Program-made: the position numbers and the translations under genes | Notes under the pieces: model-generated | What the model was told of the DNA's origin: nothing | What the model saw: only the letters and a program-made list of their open reading frames with translations | Databases searched by the model: none | NCBI GenBank assembly: GCA_907163375.1 | Contig: CAJQUW010001043.1 | Span: 1,596,501-1,660,500 of the forward strand | Reading direction: 5' to 3' | Length of the DNA: 64,000 bases | Source of the DNA: Prostheceraeus crozeri | Lineage: Eukaryota; Platyhelminthes; Polycladida; Euryleptidae | Shown: positions 1-9,541 of the stretch, in pieces | Layout: each line of letters starts with the position of its first letter | Position numbering within the stretch: the stretch's first letter is position 1

Positions 1-1740
1 AAAACGAGAACTTTCCAGTCATTTATCCGCACATACAATCCGTAGAAGGCTAGTGGAAGGGCTATCAAACCGGTTAAAAAGACATTATTGACCTCAGCTA
101 TGCGAAAAAAGCGTTTTCCATGATGGGATGAGACCTACCGACACTGGACACAAGCTCAATGGAATTAAATGAGTTGTCAACATTTTCATTAGTGAACATA
201 GTACAAGTTAAAATAATTCAAACTTATTGTAAAAATGTGATACATTTGTCAAAATATGGACGATTAAAGATGAAATTAGATTGATGGCAAGATACAACAT
301 CATTGATGCAATGATGTAAGGTTACACATGGCTGGACCACACTAGGCCTATTTACCCAAAACAGATTACAGGCTTGCACCTACGCATGTAGGCCTACTTA
401 TTTTGGTTCCATTTTACTTACAGGTCATGTTCATGGATGACCCAGTCATCGAGGTTTAGGTGCCTCAACTTCGAGTGGTCAGAAAACGATCGGAACCCTT
501 AATCCCATTACATATGGCTCAACGAGTCAAGCGGTCTAGAAATTGATGATACGGGCGGGCCTGCATGTCCGTTCATGGATGTGGAAGAACACGCGTTGTC
601 GAAGGCACAATGCGCAGTGAACAGTATATCTACATCTTGGAACACTGTTTGCCACCTCAAGTCGAGCTGTGGTATGATGATGAAAGACATCGTGTCACAT
701 TGCAAACTGAAGCAGTTTACTGAGCAGTGTGGCAATGAAGTTCTGCCTTGGCCCTCAAATTCGCCAGATATGAACCCCATGGAGACTATGGGGCAAGGAT
801 GCGGAGTCGGAGTCGGAGTCCCGGAGTCTTATCATTTTTGCTGGAGTCGGAGTCCTATCAAATGATAGGACTCCGGCTCCGGCATGTAGCTAGACCCGAA
901 ACATAATACAAGCATTTTATTTATTCTCGTGGATAGCTGTCACTGTCTTGATGTCAACTTTCTCCGTCAAACAAAAGTACAGTCAAGACAGCAGTGCATG
1001 CAAAGCTCGTAATAGTTGAGGGAAGGAACCGTGATAGCAAAAAAATGATTGTCTTTTCACTCGGTGATTTATTAGAGAAGACAAGCCTTTCTAGCCTCGA
1101 TCACACTTACGCACCAAAGGTCACATCAGAGACAAAAATGAAATACTAGTTTATTTGAGAACATTACCTCTTACCCTCACGTTAATCGTGTGTGATGGCT
1201 CCTCTAAAGCCCATATTAAAATCGAAGGTGTACTGATATTTTTTGGAGAAAGATGGAGATTTTCGTACCTGGTAGAGACTGGAGAATAAACGTGTGAAGC
1301 ACACATCAACAAGATGGGAGGAGCCGAGTCGTGTGCATCCAACTTAAAGCGACATTTAATAAACTTTCATCGAAAATGATTGATAATTGATACAGCAATG
1401 ATCACTAAAGATAGGTTCAGGTAAGCCTATAATGATCTATGATGTAGGTAACCAGTTAATTTTTCAAAAAAGGCTTTATATACTTGACACCCGGAGTCGG
1501 AGTTCTATCAAAATGATAGGACTCCACATTCCTGCTATGGGGAACTATCAAAGCAAGTCTTCGTCGTCACACCCTTACAAGCAGGCAAGATCTCATAAAC
1601 AAACTTCTACAGAATTGTGCATGCGAAGGTGAACTCAGGGACAAGCTCAATGAAGCATGCTGAAAATTGGTTCGTGGCATGCATGAGAGGGTGATGGCTT
1701 TTTTAAGGCCAAAGGAGGCTATACAAAGTACTGGACAGGG
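1..1740 (+). mobile_element. Tc1-family transposon relic, split by a hAT element
   Basis: Forward translation gives pieces in the usual Tc1 order: an HTH-end peptide 'RTIRRRLVEG'-like near 35-60, a 'LTSAMRKKR' stretch near 92-115, the DDE end 'LPWPSNSPDMNPME' at about 743-785, and the C-terminal 'KAKGGYTKYW' near 1700-1735. The frame is lost repeatedly, and about 170-430 does not read as transposase, so it is an old dead copy. The hAT-type element 794-1534 sits inside the DDE end. No terminal inverted repeat was found; the left end lies outside the window. Confidence 0.75.
794..1534. mobile_element. hAT-type non-autonomous element, copy 1
   Basis: 741 bp flanked by an exact 8-bp duplication CTATGGGG (786-793 and 1535-1542), the hAT signature length. 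The ends are imperfect inverted repeats (CAAGGATGCGGAGTC versus the complement of GACTCCACATTCCTG). Inside each end are tandem GGAGTC hexamers and a 12-bp-arm palindrome, GGAGTCCTATCA/TGATAGGACTCC, at 849-874 and, slightly decayed, about 1499-1525. A short BED-finger-like trace ('SNLKRHLINFH') near 1336-1375 suggests descent from an autonomous hAT. A second copy lies at 47485-48249. Confidence 0.88.
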
Positions 1741-3025
1741 TGTTGATGACAGTTTGGTATAGTTTTATTTAAATAATTCGATGTACTCATGTTATATTAA
1801 ATGAATTTTACCTGTTTTTAAACTATTCATAAAATGCCAAGGTGTTCCGATAAATTTGAGCATCAGTTTACTTATTACATTGTCAGAACTCAGTCCCACA
1901 TTACATTTTGGGCGTAGTTGCGTGGGTGTTGTTTACAGAGCTGAAGTCTGGCGAATCCCAATAATACACTGATATGGATAACTGTCTCATGATTTTTGAT
2001 GCTTTATATTATACTTGTAATTTTGATTCTCTTTCCCATTGCCTGAATCTCAATCTGTCGCGAGTCGGCTTCTGAACAGTGTGATATCATGCCATTAGTC
2101 TTGGCGACATGTTCCAGAAAGCTTCATCAGTTTGCAATTTGTGCTGTCCCAGGTTACCAGTGTATAAATACAGTCTCTGTTTTTCCTATGCCATTATAAG
2201 TGTCTTATAGTAACCTATTTGTATATTAACCTTTTTGTTTTGTAATGTGTTCACCGCGTTTCGTGAAACAATAAAGAGAATCTTATCTTACATAAGACAA
2301 AATTTTGCCAACAGCGAAACGTATAGTTGTACGGTTATGGACTGCGGCATGCAATATCTGCTAGTATCTTTCGACGCAACGCCAAAATATGTACATTTAC
2401 CTTGAAATCACTTAATCATTTATTTTGTCACTCAGTTACAACATTTAGGCATATGTGAGCACGTCGTTTTTGGAAATGGACCACAAACTGATGCTTGCCA
2501 GCATCATTTTGCACACCTCTTCTAAAGCCGTCATTCTCTCATTTCGGCTAATTCATCAATTCGACGAATCACAATTTAGTCCAAGCAACAACATTGGATT
2601 TCTTGGAGAATGACGTCGAAATAAGAGTTCTACAGTAGCAGCATCAACATTACAAAAGTAATTCTATTGTTTTGAACAATAAAGGAATACATAAGAAGCA
2701 CAAAACATCGACTTGAAGTCACAACTCCAGAAATAAGTCACTTAAGTAAAGGTTAGGTTCACATTTTTGAAGTTAATACCGAATGGAATCTACTTGGCCG
2801 AACAAAACAAAGTTAACAAAACTTTCTTACGTGTGTAAGCTAACAAGATCAAATCAATATCATCGATCAGAAGTTCACTGGTAAGTCCATCATCAGCGCA
2901 AACACGCCTTGTTTAAAAGTTCACCGTCATGGATTGGTAGATATCTCCGGTAGGTGACAGAGAGCACATCAGACGGCGATATAAGTCGAGCTCTGCTTTC
3001 TTGATCAAGTCAATCGGATCATACA
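1741..3025. other. No gene recognised
   Basis: AT-rich sequence. The only signal noted is AATAAAG followed by 'AATCTTATCTTA' near 2269-2291, which resembles the tail of a LINE or SINE transcript. No convincing ORF or inverted repeat. Confidence 0.4.
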
Positions 3026-3031
3026 TTTAGG
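3026..3031. repeat. Left target-site duplication of the Polinton-like element (TTTAGG)
   Basis: TTTAGG here is repeated exactly at 19357-19362, directly outside the two inverted ends. Six bases is the duplication length known for Polinton/Maverick integration. Confidence 0.85.
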
Positions 3032-3484
3032 AGTAATCCCATGGCAAAAGGAAGGACAGTGCGGTGCAGCGATGAGTCCCCCCTCTGGCAGGAAGTCTGC
3101 CAAGGATGTGCTGGGGATGATCGGACCGACTGGAGGAAACTGTTCCGTCCATGATGGAGTGGAAAGGTTGTCCAAGTGTTGGTTGGTTGTGAAAGTGACT
3201 TAAAAAGTGCAGGTGTTGGACGTTTTGGGATGAGAAAGGCCATATTTCGGCCTGAAGGAGTGTCTGGATGGACAAACGGAGGGCAGATTCGGATTCTACG
3301 TGCAATTTTACATCGGTAAGGTGATTTCCAGCTCAATCGGAAGAAAAAGTGCTGACCCCCCTCCTGTCGGACTTCCAACTTGGGTGGGAGTGATCGTGGA
3401 GAGTTGTGCCATAGCTCATGTGAAAGCTAAGAGTGAGCCAGATGCAGTGGAAAGCATCATTTGTGTAGCTTTTCCTTGGTTTAG
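3032..3484 (+). repeat. Left terminal inverted repeat
   Basis: About 453 bp, matching the complement of 18869-19356. Begins AGTAATCCC. An inward frame (peptide 'VQFYIGKVISSSIGRKSAD') stays open across 3240-3480. Confidence 0.9.
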
Positions 3485-4505
3485 GTGTGAGATCGAAATG
3501 TTGATTTTTGGAAAATCGCGAAAAAACGACAGATTTAGAATTTTATGAAAATGTCTCTAACTTTTGAACGCAGCATCGTATGAGAAATCTGAGACCAGAT
3601 TTGGAATCAGCGTGATGCTTAACATCTATAGGGTGGGTTTTGAGGGTTGTGGGAGTGAAATATAATTTTTGAATTTTTTATGGTTCGAATTTTTTTTGAT
3701 TTTTCATGATGAATAGCGGAGGATTGGAAGTGAGTAAAGACGTCGCGTTTCTTTTAGTGGAAACAATGCACTTTGTTCTCTAGGATTCCACATTTTCAGA
3801 TCTGTGGAAGGTTTCGTTTCGAAATGAGAGCTTGTTTAAAATCGAATTTCTGTGCATTTTCCAAGATTTTCCAATAGTTTTCTCAACTCGGCTTCTGGTG
3901 ATCGCAGAGAGTGGACGGATAGTTTGAATGAAAGGAGAGAGCGAGAAAACGTGACTGTAAAAATTTGAAGTCAATTGGAGCTCTAGAACCGGAGATAGAA
4001 GTGTTTGAAGTTTTGGATGATTGAGATTACGTCATCAGCTAATCGCCACAAACTATATAGGTGGAGTCTGTAAGTGTGGGAATCAGTTCTCCTCCCGAAT
4101 GATAGCATCGGAAATTCCTAATTTCAGGGGTTTCCGTAGGAAACCGACTTAGAAAATTTCATTGCTGATATCAGCTAAGGCGTCAGACTTATACGTTAGC
4201 CAGGAGATGACCTTAGTCTCCAGGCCATAAAAGACTGCAAAACTTTAAAGGCTTGTAACTTTGCTTCTACAAGTCCCTTTGACTTGTTTCAAAAAAGGTT
4301 CGAGAGGTCATGATTCAGGTCAAGTCATAGACTACTTATACTACTTTTTGGAGGTTTTCTGGGGTTTTCGACCCTGCTGAAGTCAATGAAGGCATGTATA
4401 AGTGTGTACGAGCCAGTCTTCTCATGTCTTTACATTATACAAGCGGCTTTTCACTGAAAGCGAGCATAGTACGGAGAGTTTCTTTGTAATATTCCAATGA
4501 CAGGG
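3485..4505. other. Element interior without recognised gene
   Basis: Follows the left inverted repeat. Weak similarity to the sequence just inside the right repeat continues for about 60 bases, then nothing is recognised. No ORF above about 65 codons looks protein-like. Confidence 0.4.
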
Positions 4506-4640
4506 TGTTCCAACGGGACGGCGGATGATGCCGTAGTGATAAGTGTGGCAAGGGAGTGTGTCATATTTTAGACCGAAACCTCTGGGGCAACCCATGTTGG
4601 GCATTTGACACAGTTCTCAACGTAACACGTTGAACTCCAA
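4506..4640 (+). repeat. Structured repeat module, copy 1
   Basis: Contains a hairpin ACGGC-GGATGAT-GCCGT (4518-4534) followed by 'AGACCGAAACCTCT' and 'ATGTTGGGC' blocks shared with copy 3 (7796-7925), and an 'AATCGGCTGAGACTTGGCTA' block shared with copy 2 (6420-6580). Short repeats of the type 'CTTGCTATCAAG' lie next to it (4725-4760, 4950-4970) and next to copy 3 (7708-7745). Not coding in any consistent frame. Confidence 0.55.
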
Positions 4641-4989
4641 TCGGCTGAGACTTGGCTATCTTGTCATGGGTGGCTACTAAACATCTCCATTGCAAAACGC
4701 TTGTGAATCACGGCTTGCTATCCCTCTCCACGGCTTGCTATCAAGCTGATCAAAGCAACAACCTGGGATGTTTCTTCTTGTAAATAAATCCACCGGTTTT
4801 CATGTCAAAATCGGGGCCCGGATACCAACACAGTGATCCGCGGTCTGTGCGCGGGAGGTTGGATTTGAGCTTGCCTTGGAGTCGGGATAAGATCCCCTCT
4901 GAGTAGTCCCTGTAACGGATTCAAGAGCTTAACACCTAAAGGGTTGCTGGCTTGCTATCAGGCTGATCAAATGGCCAGTCTTGGTCGAA

Positions 4990-5107
4990 GGAGAACGCCT
5001 CTTGACGTCAATCGATTGCCTTTGTGATAGCACTGGGTAACAGTCATGGGAGAACGCCTCTTGACGTCAATCGTTTGCCTTTGTGATAGCACTGGGCAAC
5101 AGACGTA
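4990..5107 (+). promoter_or_regulatory. Two tandem 59-bp units, each with a perfect CRE
   Basis: Units 4990-5048 and 5049-5107 are nearly identical and each holds the palindrome TGACGTCA (5003-5010 and 5062-5069), the consensus for CREB/ATF bZIP proteins. They lie 130-250 bp upstream of the TATA box at 5242, where an enhancer would sit. Confidence 0.6.
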
Positions 5108-5241
5108 GCAGTCTTTGTGTTGGGAGTTGGTTACTGAAAGCACGATGACTGCCGATGCCCATATTTGGTAAAACCGCTGTTGTCATGTCAAACGCATGCC
5201 CAAATAAGGAAGGTCTGAATCATGGTTTTGTGCTCACTGGG

Positions 5242-5249
5242 TATATAAA
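5242..5249 (+). promoter_or_regulatory. TATA box of the first rightward gene
   Basis: TATATAAA followed after about 30-50 bases by a plausible 5' leader. The leader has a GTGAGT donor near 5301 and a pyrimidine-rich acceptor ending in CAG just before the ATG at 5442, that is, an intron in the 5' UTR. Confidence 0.6.
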
Positions 5250-5441
5250 CCGCGTCTTCTCTCTCAACTTCATTACTGTTTCAAGTTGCAAGACGAACGG
5301 TGAGTGCTCTGACAAAGTTTGCTAAGAAGTCAATAAGTTTATAAGTTATAGTTTATAAGTTTTATAAACTAGGAATCAATCGTTTACTATCAAACGTTTG
5401 CGGACTTAAAATCATTGTTTTTCCTCTTTCTCTTCAGAAAA

Positions 5442-6110
5442 ATGCCTAAACCAGCAAATGTGCGAACAACGTACAAGTTGTGCTCCTGCTCAAAAGTATT
5501 CAGGAGTGACGGCTTTAAAAAGCACAAGTGTGCGAATAAGAAGCAGGTGGTTGGGTTGCGCTACTTTTGCAGCAAACACCAAGTTTCACGCCTAATAGAG
5601 AAACCGGTGGAATGGCACTCCACACACAGCGAATGTGAGCAGGAAGAGCTCACAGAGGTAGATAAAGAGAGATTATTCGCCATAGAATTGAAGACGCTTG
5701 AAAATCAGCAGGCAGTCGCTGCAATTGTACGACAAGAAGAAGGCTTGCTAGTTGAGAAAGAGAAAAGAGAGAAGGAGATGAGGCGGATGAGAGAGGAGAT
5801 CGAAGGGCTGCGGAAGCAGTTGGCTAAGGTGATTGAGAGCAATCAGGAGCTGCATTGCAAGGTACAAGGCAGTGATAGGAAGCGACAGAGATCGAGTCGT
5901 CTACACATCCCAATCAAGAAGGGAGAGTTAATAGCGGAGCCACTTCTCTACGAGCGAGGAAGAGGCGAGCGGTGTTACTCCAGGCTGAAGAAGGGTGTTG
6001 ACTGTCTTCACTTTACATTCAACCACTCGGAAGACATCACAGGATTCCTACATGAGCCACGCCCGGAGAAGCTCTGCAAGTTAAAAAATAACTGTTGGAA
6101 GTCAAGATGA
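5442..6110 (+). CDS. Zinc-finger plus coiled-coil protein of the element
   Basis: About 222 codons from the ATG directly after the leader acceptor site ('MPKPANV'). Residues about 10-30 form a C-x-C-x(9-10)-H-x-C type finger ('CSCSKVFRSDGFKKHKC'). From about 75 to 140 the protein is Glu/Lys/Arg rich with heptad-like spacing ('KEKREKEMRRMREEIEGLRK'), a likely coiled coil. A basic stretch follows ('DRKRQRSSRLHIPIKK'). No enzyme family is recognised; DNA binding or virion/replication structure are both possible. The reading frame looks maintained, and the 3' end could extend through a short additional exon. It is the first rightward gene, downstream of the TATA box and paired CRE units. Confidence 0.55.
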   Translation: MPKPANVRTTYKLCSCSKVFRSDGFKKHKCANKKQVVGLRYFCSKHQVSRLIEKPVEWHSTHSECEQEELTEVDKERLFAIELKTLENQQAVAAIVRQEEGLLVEKEKREKEMRRMREEIEGLRKQLAKVIESNQELHCKVQGSDRKRQRSSRLHIPIKKGELIAEPLLYERGRGERCYSRLKKGVDCLHFTFNHSEDITGFLHEPRPEKLCKLKNNCWKSR

Positions 6111-6419
6111 CAACTAACAACTTCTTTCTTTACAGATATCAATGAGAAGCGCCCACCTGCTTCCGTCAACCAGCCGGAGACGAAGCGGCAAGCTTGAGTC
6201 CCATATTCCCGCATCTTCCCGAGAACGAACAATCGGTCCTCTTAAGGACCACCATGGGGCAGGACATGATAGTACCTCCTCGCGGTTTGCCCTGGACAGG
6301 CTTCGGTCTGACTGAATCTATCATACAAATAAAAATAGAATCACAAAGTTGTATCTGCTATCAGTCAACTTTAACGTTGCATGGCACGGAGAACTTCAGT
6401 ATAATTCTTCCTGTTTGTG

Positions 6420-6580
6420 GGCGATCTCTCTTGAGACAGTGGATGATATCGTAGTGATGAGTGTGGCAAGGGCTTGAGACTTACCTTAATCCGACTTTCC
6501 AACGGTCGTTGTGGTCTCTTCGCTCAACGTAGCATTTTTAACGCCAATCGGTTGAATCTTAGCTATCTGCCACAGGTTAC
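6420..6580 (+). repeat. Structured repeat module, copy 2
   Basis: Shares the GTGGATGAT..CGTAGTGAT.AGTGTGGCAAGGG layout and the 'CCAATCGGTTGAATCTTAGC' tail with copy 1. The hairpin arms are weaker than in copies 1 and 3. Lies between the coiled-coil gene and the leftward ORF at 7036. Confidence 0.45.
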
Positions 6581-7035
6581 TTTTTAAATTCTCTATTACA
6601 TACGTTATCTGAGAATGAACCATGAGTTCTTCTAAGAACTGCCTCTATCACCGAGGCTAAATGATGAAGGGATGAAACGGGAGGCCACCCTTGCACCACA
6701 TGCAACACATCGCAGACTTCTCTCTTCGGTAGTGAACAAGGTCTGAACGCATAAGTTACTTGACTGTTTCGCAGTCGATTGCTATACAAGTATTGAAGAA
6801 AACGTGAGTTAGTAAAATCAGCAGAAAAAATAAAGGGAGACATGTGATGTTCCAAATATACCTATTTCGAAGATTGAACTCAACATGATAAACCATTGAT
6901 GAATAATACTACCACGAAGTGTAACAAGTCTACCGTTTATAGAAATCAACTACATGGTATCAGTAGAGACTCGTTACCTCTTGAGTATAATTAGCAAAAA
7001 GTTGTCATGAAAAAATACTTTATTTGGTCTTTGCT
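6581..7035. other. Element interior without recognised gene
   Basis: No protein-like ORF, promoter motif or repeat recognised. Confidence 0.35.
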
Positions 7036-7479
7036 TTATGAGCAGCCATCATTGAAACCCGTTTTACTAATGGCAATGACAATATGGTTTACTTTATTCA
7101 GAAGCAAGTGATCGCCGTAACCATGAAAGTTGTCCATCCGAGAAATAGTCCTTCGCAGATGTCGTGTATAAAACTCAGAAGCATCAGTAACATATTCTTG
7201 TCCGTAGGAACGAAATTGAAAGTCAACACTTTCCGCTTCTTCACCTTGTGGAAAATGAATGTAATTGACATTTGCAACTAACTGAGCCTTGATGAGACTG
7301 TCCTTGAAATAAGATATCAACTCCGTAAATATTTCTCGTATGTCGTCTAAACATGCTTCCAATTCTGTCTCCTCCCTTTGAAACTCAAGGATGTAATCTT
7401 GTATTAAACCTCCGAAGCTCTCTCGATGAAAACGAATCATGCAATCATCATGTTTCAATGTATTGACTTCAGGCGCCAT
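7036..7479 (-). CDS. Recurrent element module, stand-alone copy A
   Basis: 147 codons, whole frame. Key patches in order: 'LIQDYILEF' (about 25), 'LISYFKDSLIKAQLVANVNY' (about 55-75), 'FRSYGQEYVTDASEFYTRHL' (about 90-110), then 'KVNHIVIAISK'. The same order of patches occurs in 15955-16332, in 18484-18768, and at the front of the polymerase (about 9580-9950). This N-terminal polymerase-associated region is known from selfish DNA polymerase B genes of invertebrates but has no known activity; I infer a replication-linked or protein-interaction role. It is divergent from the spliced gene beginning at about 7650, with the shared promoter interval 7480-7650. Confidence 0.6.
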   Translation of the reverse strand: MAPEVNTLKHDDCMIRFHRESFGGLIQDYILEFQREETELEACLDDIREIFTELISYFKDSLIKAQLVANVNYIHFPQGEEAESVDFQFRSYGQEYVTDASEFYTRHLRRTISRMDNFHGYGDHLLLNKVNHIVIAISKTGFNDGCS

Positions 7480-7618
7480 GGTTAAGTCTATTGATAAACA
7501 TCATTTTTGCATAAGACGATTTCAATAACGCGTTACAAATGTGCGTGCACGCATCGGGAGCTCTAGCTCGTCTGTGATTGGACGAGAGGTCTCATCCATT
7601 CACCGCTTAGGAAAATCT

Positions 7619-7626
7619 TATAAAAG
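7619..7626 (+). promoter_or_regulatory. TATA box of the spliced proline-rich gene
   Basis: TATAAAAG about 45 bases before a GTGAGT donor (about 7670). The first coding exon begins after the acceptor CAG ending at 8081, so the gene has a 5' UTR intron of about 410 bases that contains structured repeat copy 3. Confidence 0.55.
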
Positions 7627-7795
7627 GCAGTGCACCAGCTCTGCTCTTCACATTTATCTTTCACAAGGTGAGTGTCGGTGAGCTCCTGCTCTCAGGTTGT
7701 TTTGACTTGCTATCAAGTTGAGTAGTATCTTGCTATCAAGAGATTCACTTCTGCTCATAAAACATATCATCGCTGTAATACCTCCTTTGCTCGAG

Positions 7796-7925
7796 CGTTC
7801 CTTCGGGACGGCGGGTGCTGCCGTAGAGGGATTGCATTGCACGGGTTGTTCGTCGTTTGTTAGACCGAAACCTCTAAGCCGTTGCTCATGTTGGGCGTTC
7901 GACTTCATACTCAACGTGACGCTCT
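7796..7925 (+). repeat. Structured repeat module, copy 3
   Basis: Hairpin ACGGC-GGGTGCT-GCCGT (7808-7824): the arms are identical to copy 1 while two of seven loop bases differ. Followed by 'AGACCGAAACCTCTAAGCC' and 'ATGTTGGGCGTTCGAC' as in copy 1. It sits inside the 5' UTR intron of the next gene, so it could be spliced out as a structured intronic RNA. Confidence 0.55.
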
Positions 7926-8130
7926 CTCTCGCCAGGTCAGAGTACTTCAGCCATTCGACAAAGGTTAATCTTTATGATATGGAGTAGAGGGAAATGTAAT
8001 TCATTAGATGTAACTTCAATGATTGTTCCCATGATAAACGTTGACTAGGTAAATGAAATGATTCTCATCTTTCCTTTTCAGCGATTGAAGTTTATACCTA
8101 CCATTGATCATCTGCAATCGACTGTCCATC

Positions 8131-8779
8131 ATGGAATTTGCAAAAATTGAAAATTACCGCATATCTGCTGAGATGGAGAAGGCCACCATCGAGCAATGTA
8201 AGTATTTGTATCAAGGATAAGCTTAACTCACTCTATACTAAACATCATTAGGGTGGACATCCCATTTAAACGTAAATCAAGAGCCCCTCCCTTATTTTGT
8301 TCATTTTTAAACCGAATCCAAATTTTACCTCTGCTTATCTCTGCTGTCATTCTTTTTCAGTGCATGAATGTATTCGTAATGGGGAAACCGTCCCCCAAGG
8401 AGCAATCACGGAAGCCTATGAGCGGCTTGGCAAGTGTAAGTATCTTTAGCATCTCATGCTTAGATTGTTTAACATCCTTGTCTGAATCTCTAATCTCTCT
8501 TTCCTCTCTACAGATTTGGCCAAGATGAAGAAGTGGGAAGAAACCGCGAGGCGGAAATACCGCGAGGAATTTCCGGCCCTACCTTCCCGCCCGTCTACCT
8601 CCGCCGAAGGTCCGACTCCTTTCTCGAGCTCGGGCATCGTCATCGCCCCACCACCACCGCCTGCTCCGCTACCTCCACCAGTCCCTGCTCCCCGTCACCA
8701 CATCCCTCCGACTCCCAAGCCAAGGACCCTTCCACCTTCGGCTGGTGTCCCCCTCTTACCTCCTCCTCGACCATCGTAG
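8131..8779 (+). CDS. Small spliced proline-rich protein of the element
   Basis: Three coding segments in one consistent reading, separated by two short introns with GTAAGT donors and pyrimidine-rich CAG acceptors; element genes with introns are known in animal Polintons. The protein starts 'MEFAKIENYRISAEMEKA' and has a charged helical N-terminal part ('KKWEETARRKYREEF'). It ends in about 70 residues dominated by proline ('APPPPPAPLPPPVPAPR'), ending TAG at 8779. No catalytic domain is seen. The proline tail could bind SH3/WW-type partners, or act as a capsid or late-domain-like tail; that is inference only. The conserved frame across both splice junctions argues it is a real gene. Confidence 0.6.
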
Positions 8780-9180
8780 TTGCCGGAGATTAATTCATTA
8801 GATGGTAAGTAACCGTGATTGGTAAATAGGGGGCTAAGACTTCAAAGTAAGATTTCAAACTGGGAAATTATTGTCATGTTACTAATCTCTTTTTTCTTTT
8901 TCTCAACAGATCTGGCGACGTTCCCTCCCGCCCCATCATCATCCCTTCGTCGCCTCCACCTGCTGCAGCGAACGACCTCCCTCTCCTCTCCGTTCAGTCG
9001 GTGAAGTGAGTGGGAGAGATAGTGGGAGAGTTAGTATAGTGGAATATATATATAGAGGTATACATATATGTATAGGTGGAAACTATATATAGGAGTATAG
9101 CAGATAGTGGAAGTCAGTTAGAGATAGTGGGAGAGGAGATCGCAATCGATGAGGAAGGTGTTAGGGAGAGAGAAGGATCT

Positions 9181-9426
9181 ATGGCTCGACAGCTCAGCTG
9201 TACAGACTGTGAGCAAGTCTTCGCGAGGCCATTCTGCCTTCGACGACACCGACATTCTCGCTGCCCAAAAGCGAAAGGAGATCTGGAGAAGGCGCGCCGA
9301 CCGATACCTCAACGACCCAAGTGTGAGGGTTGTGGACGTACGTTCCACAACACCACCAAATTACAACGTCTCATCGAAGGCGGATCCTGTGGCAGTGTGA
9401 GGCAACCACCAACGGTCATCAGGTAG
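9181..9426 (+). pseudogene. Paired C2H2/C2HC zinc fingers ahead of the polymerase
   Basis: Rightward frame with 'CTDCEQVF...LRRHRHSRC' and 'CEGCGRTF...LQRL...C', two fingers separated by about 20 basic residues. Upstream is a TATA-rich stretch (9041-9100). Selfish family B polymerases in invertebrates often carry such fingers at or just before the N terminus, so this is probably the front of the polymerase gene or a companion to it. Part of the fossil element; intactness is not judged here. Confidence 0.5.
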
Positions 9427-9541
9427 GAAGCATCCTTCATCGCACGTCGGCTTTTCCTGTTCTTCGTATCAGAAGACCTTTCCTACAGAGTTTGTTCTTT
9501 CTTCTCACATACTCTCTCACACCCATCCCACAAAGCTTCAC

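Noticed and set aside
508-780. Leftward 90-codon ORF
   Set aside because: Shadow of the forward Tc1 transposase relic; the forward frame has the recognisable DDE end.
9118-9348. Leftward ORF opposite the zinc-finger piece
   Set aside because: No motif; opposite strand of a frame with clear Cys/His spacing.
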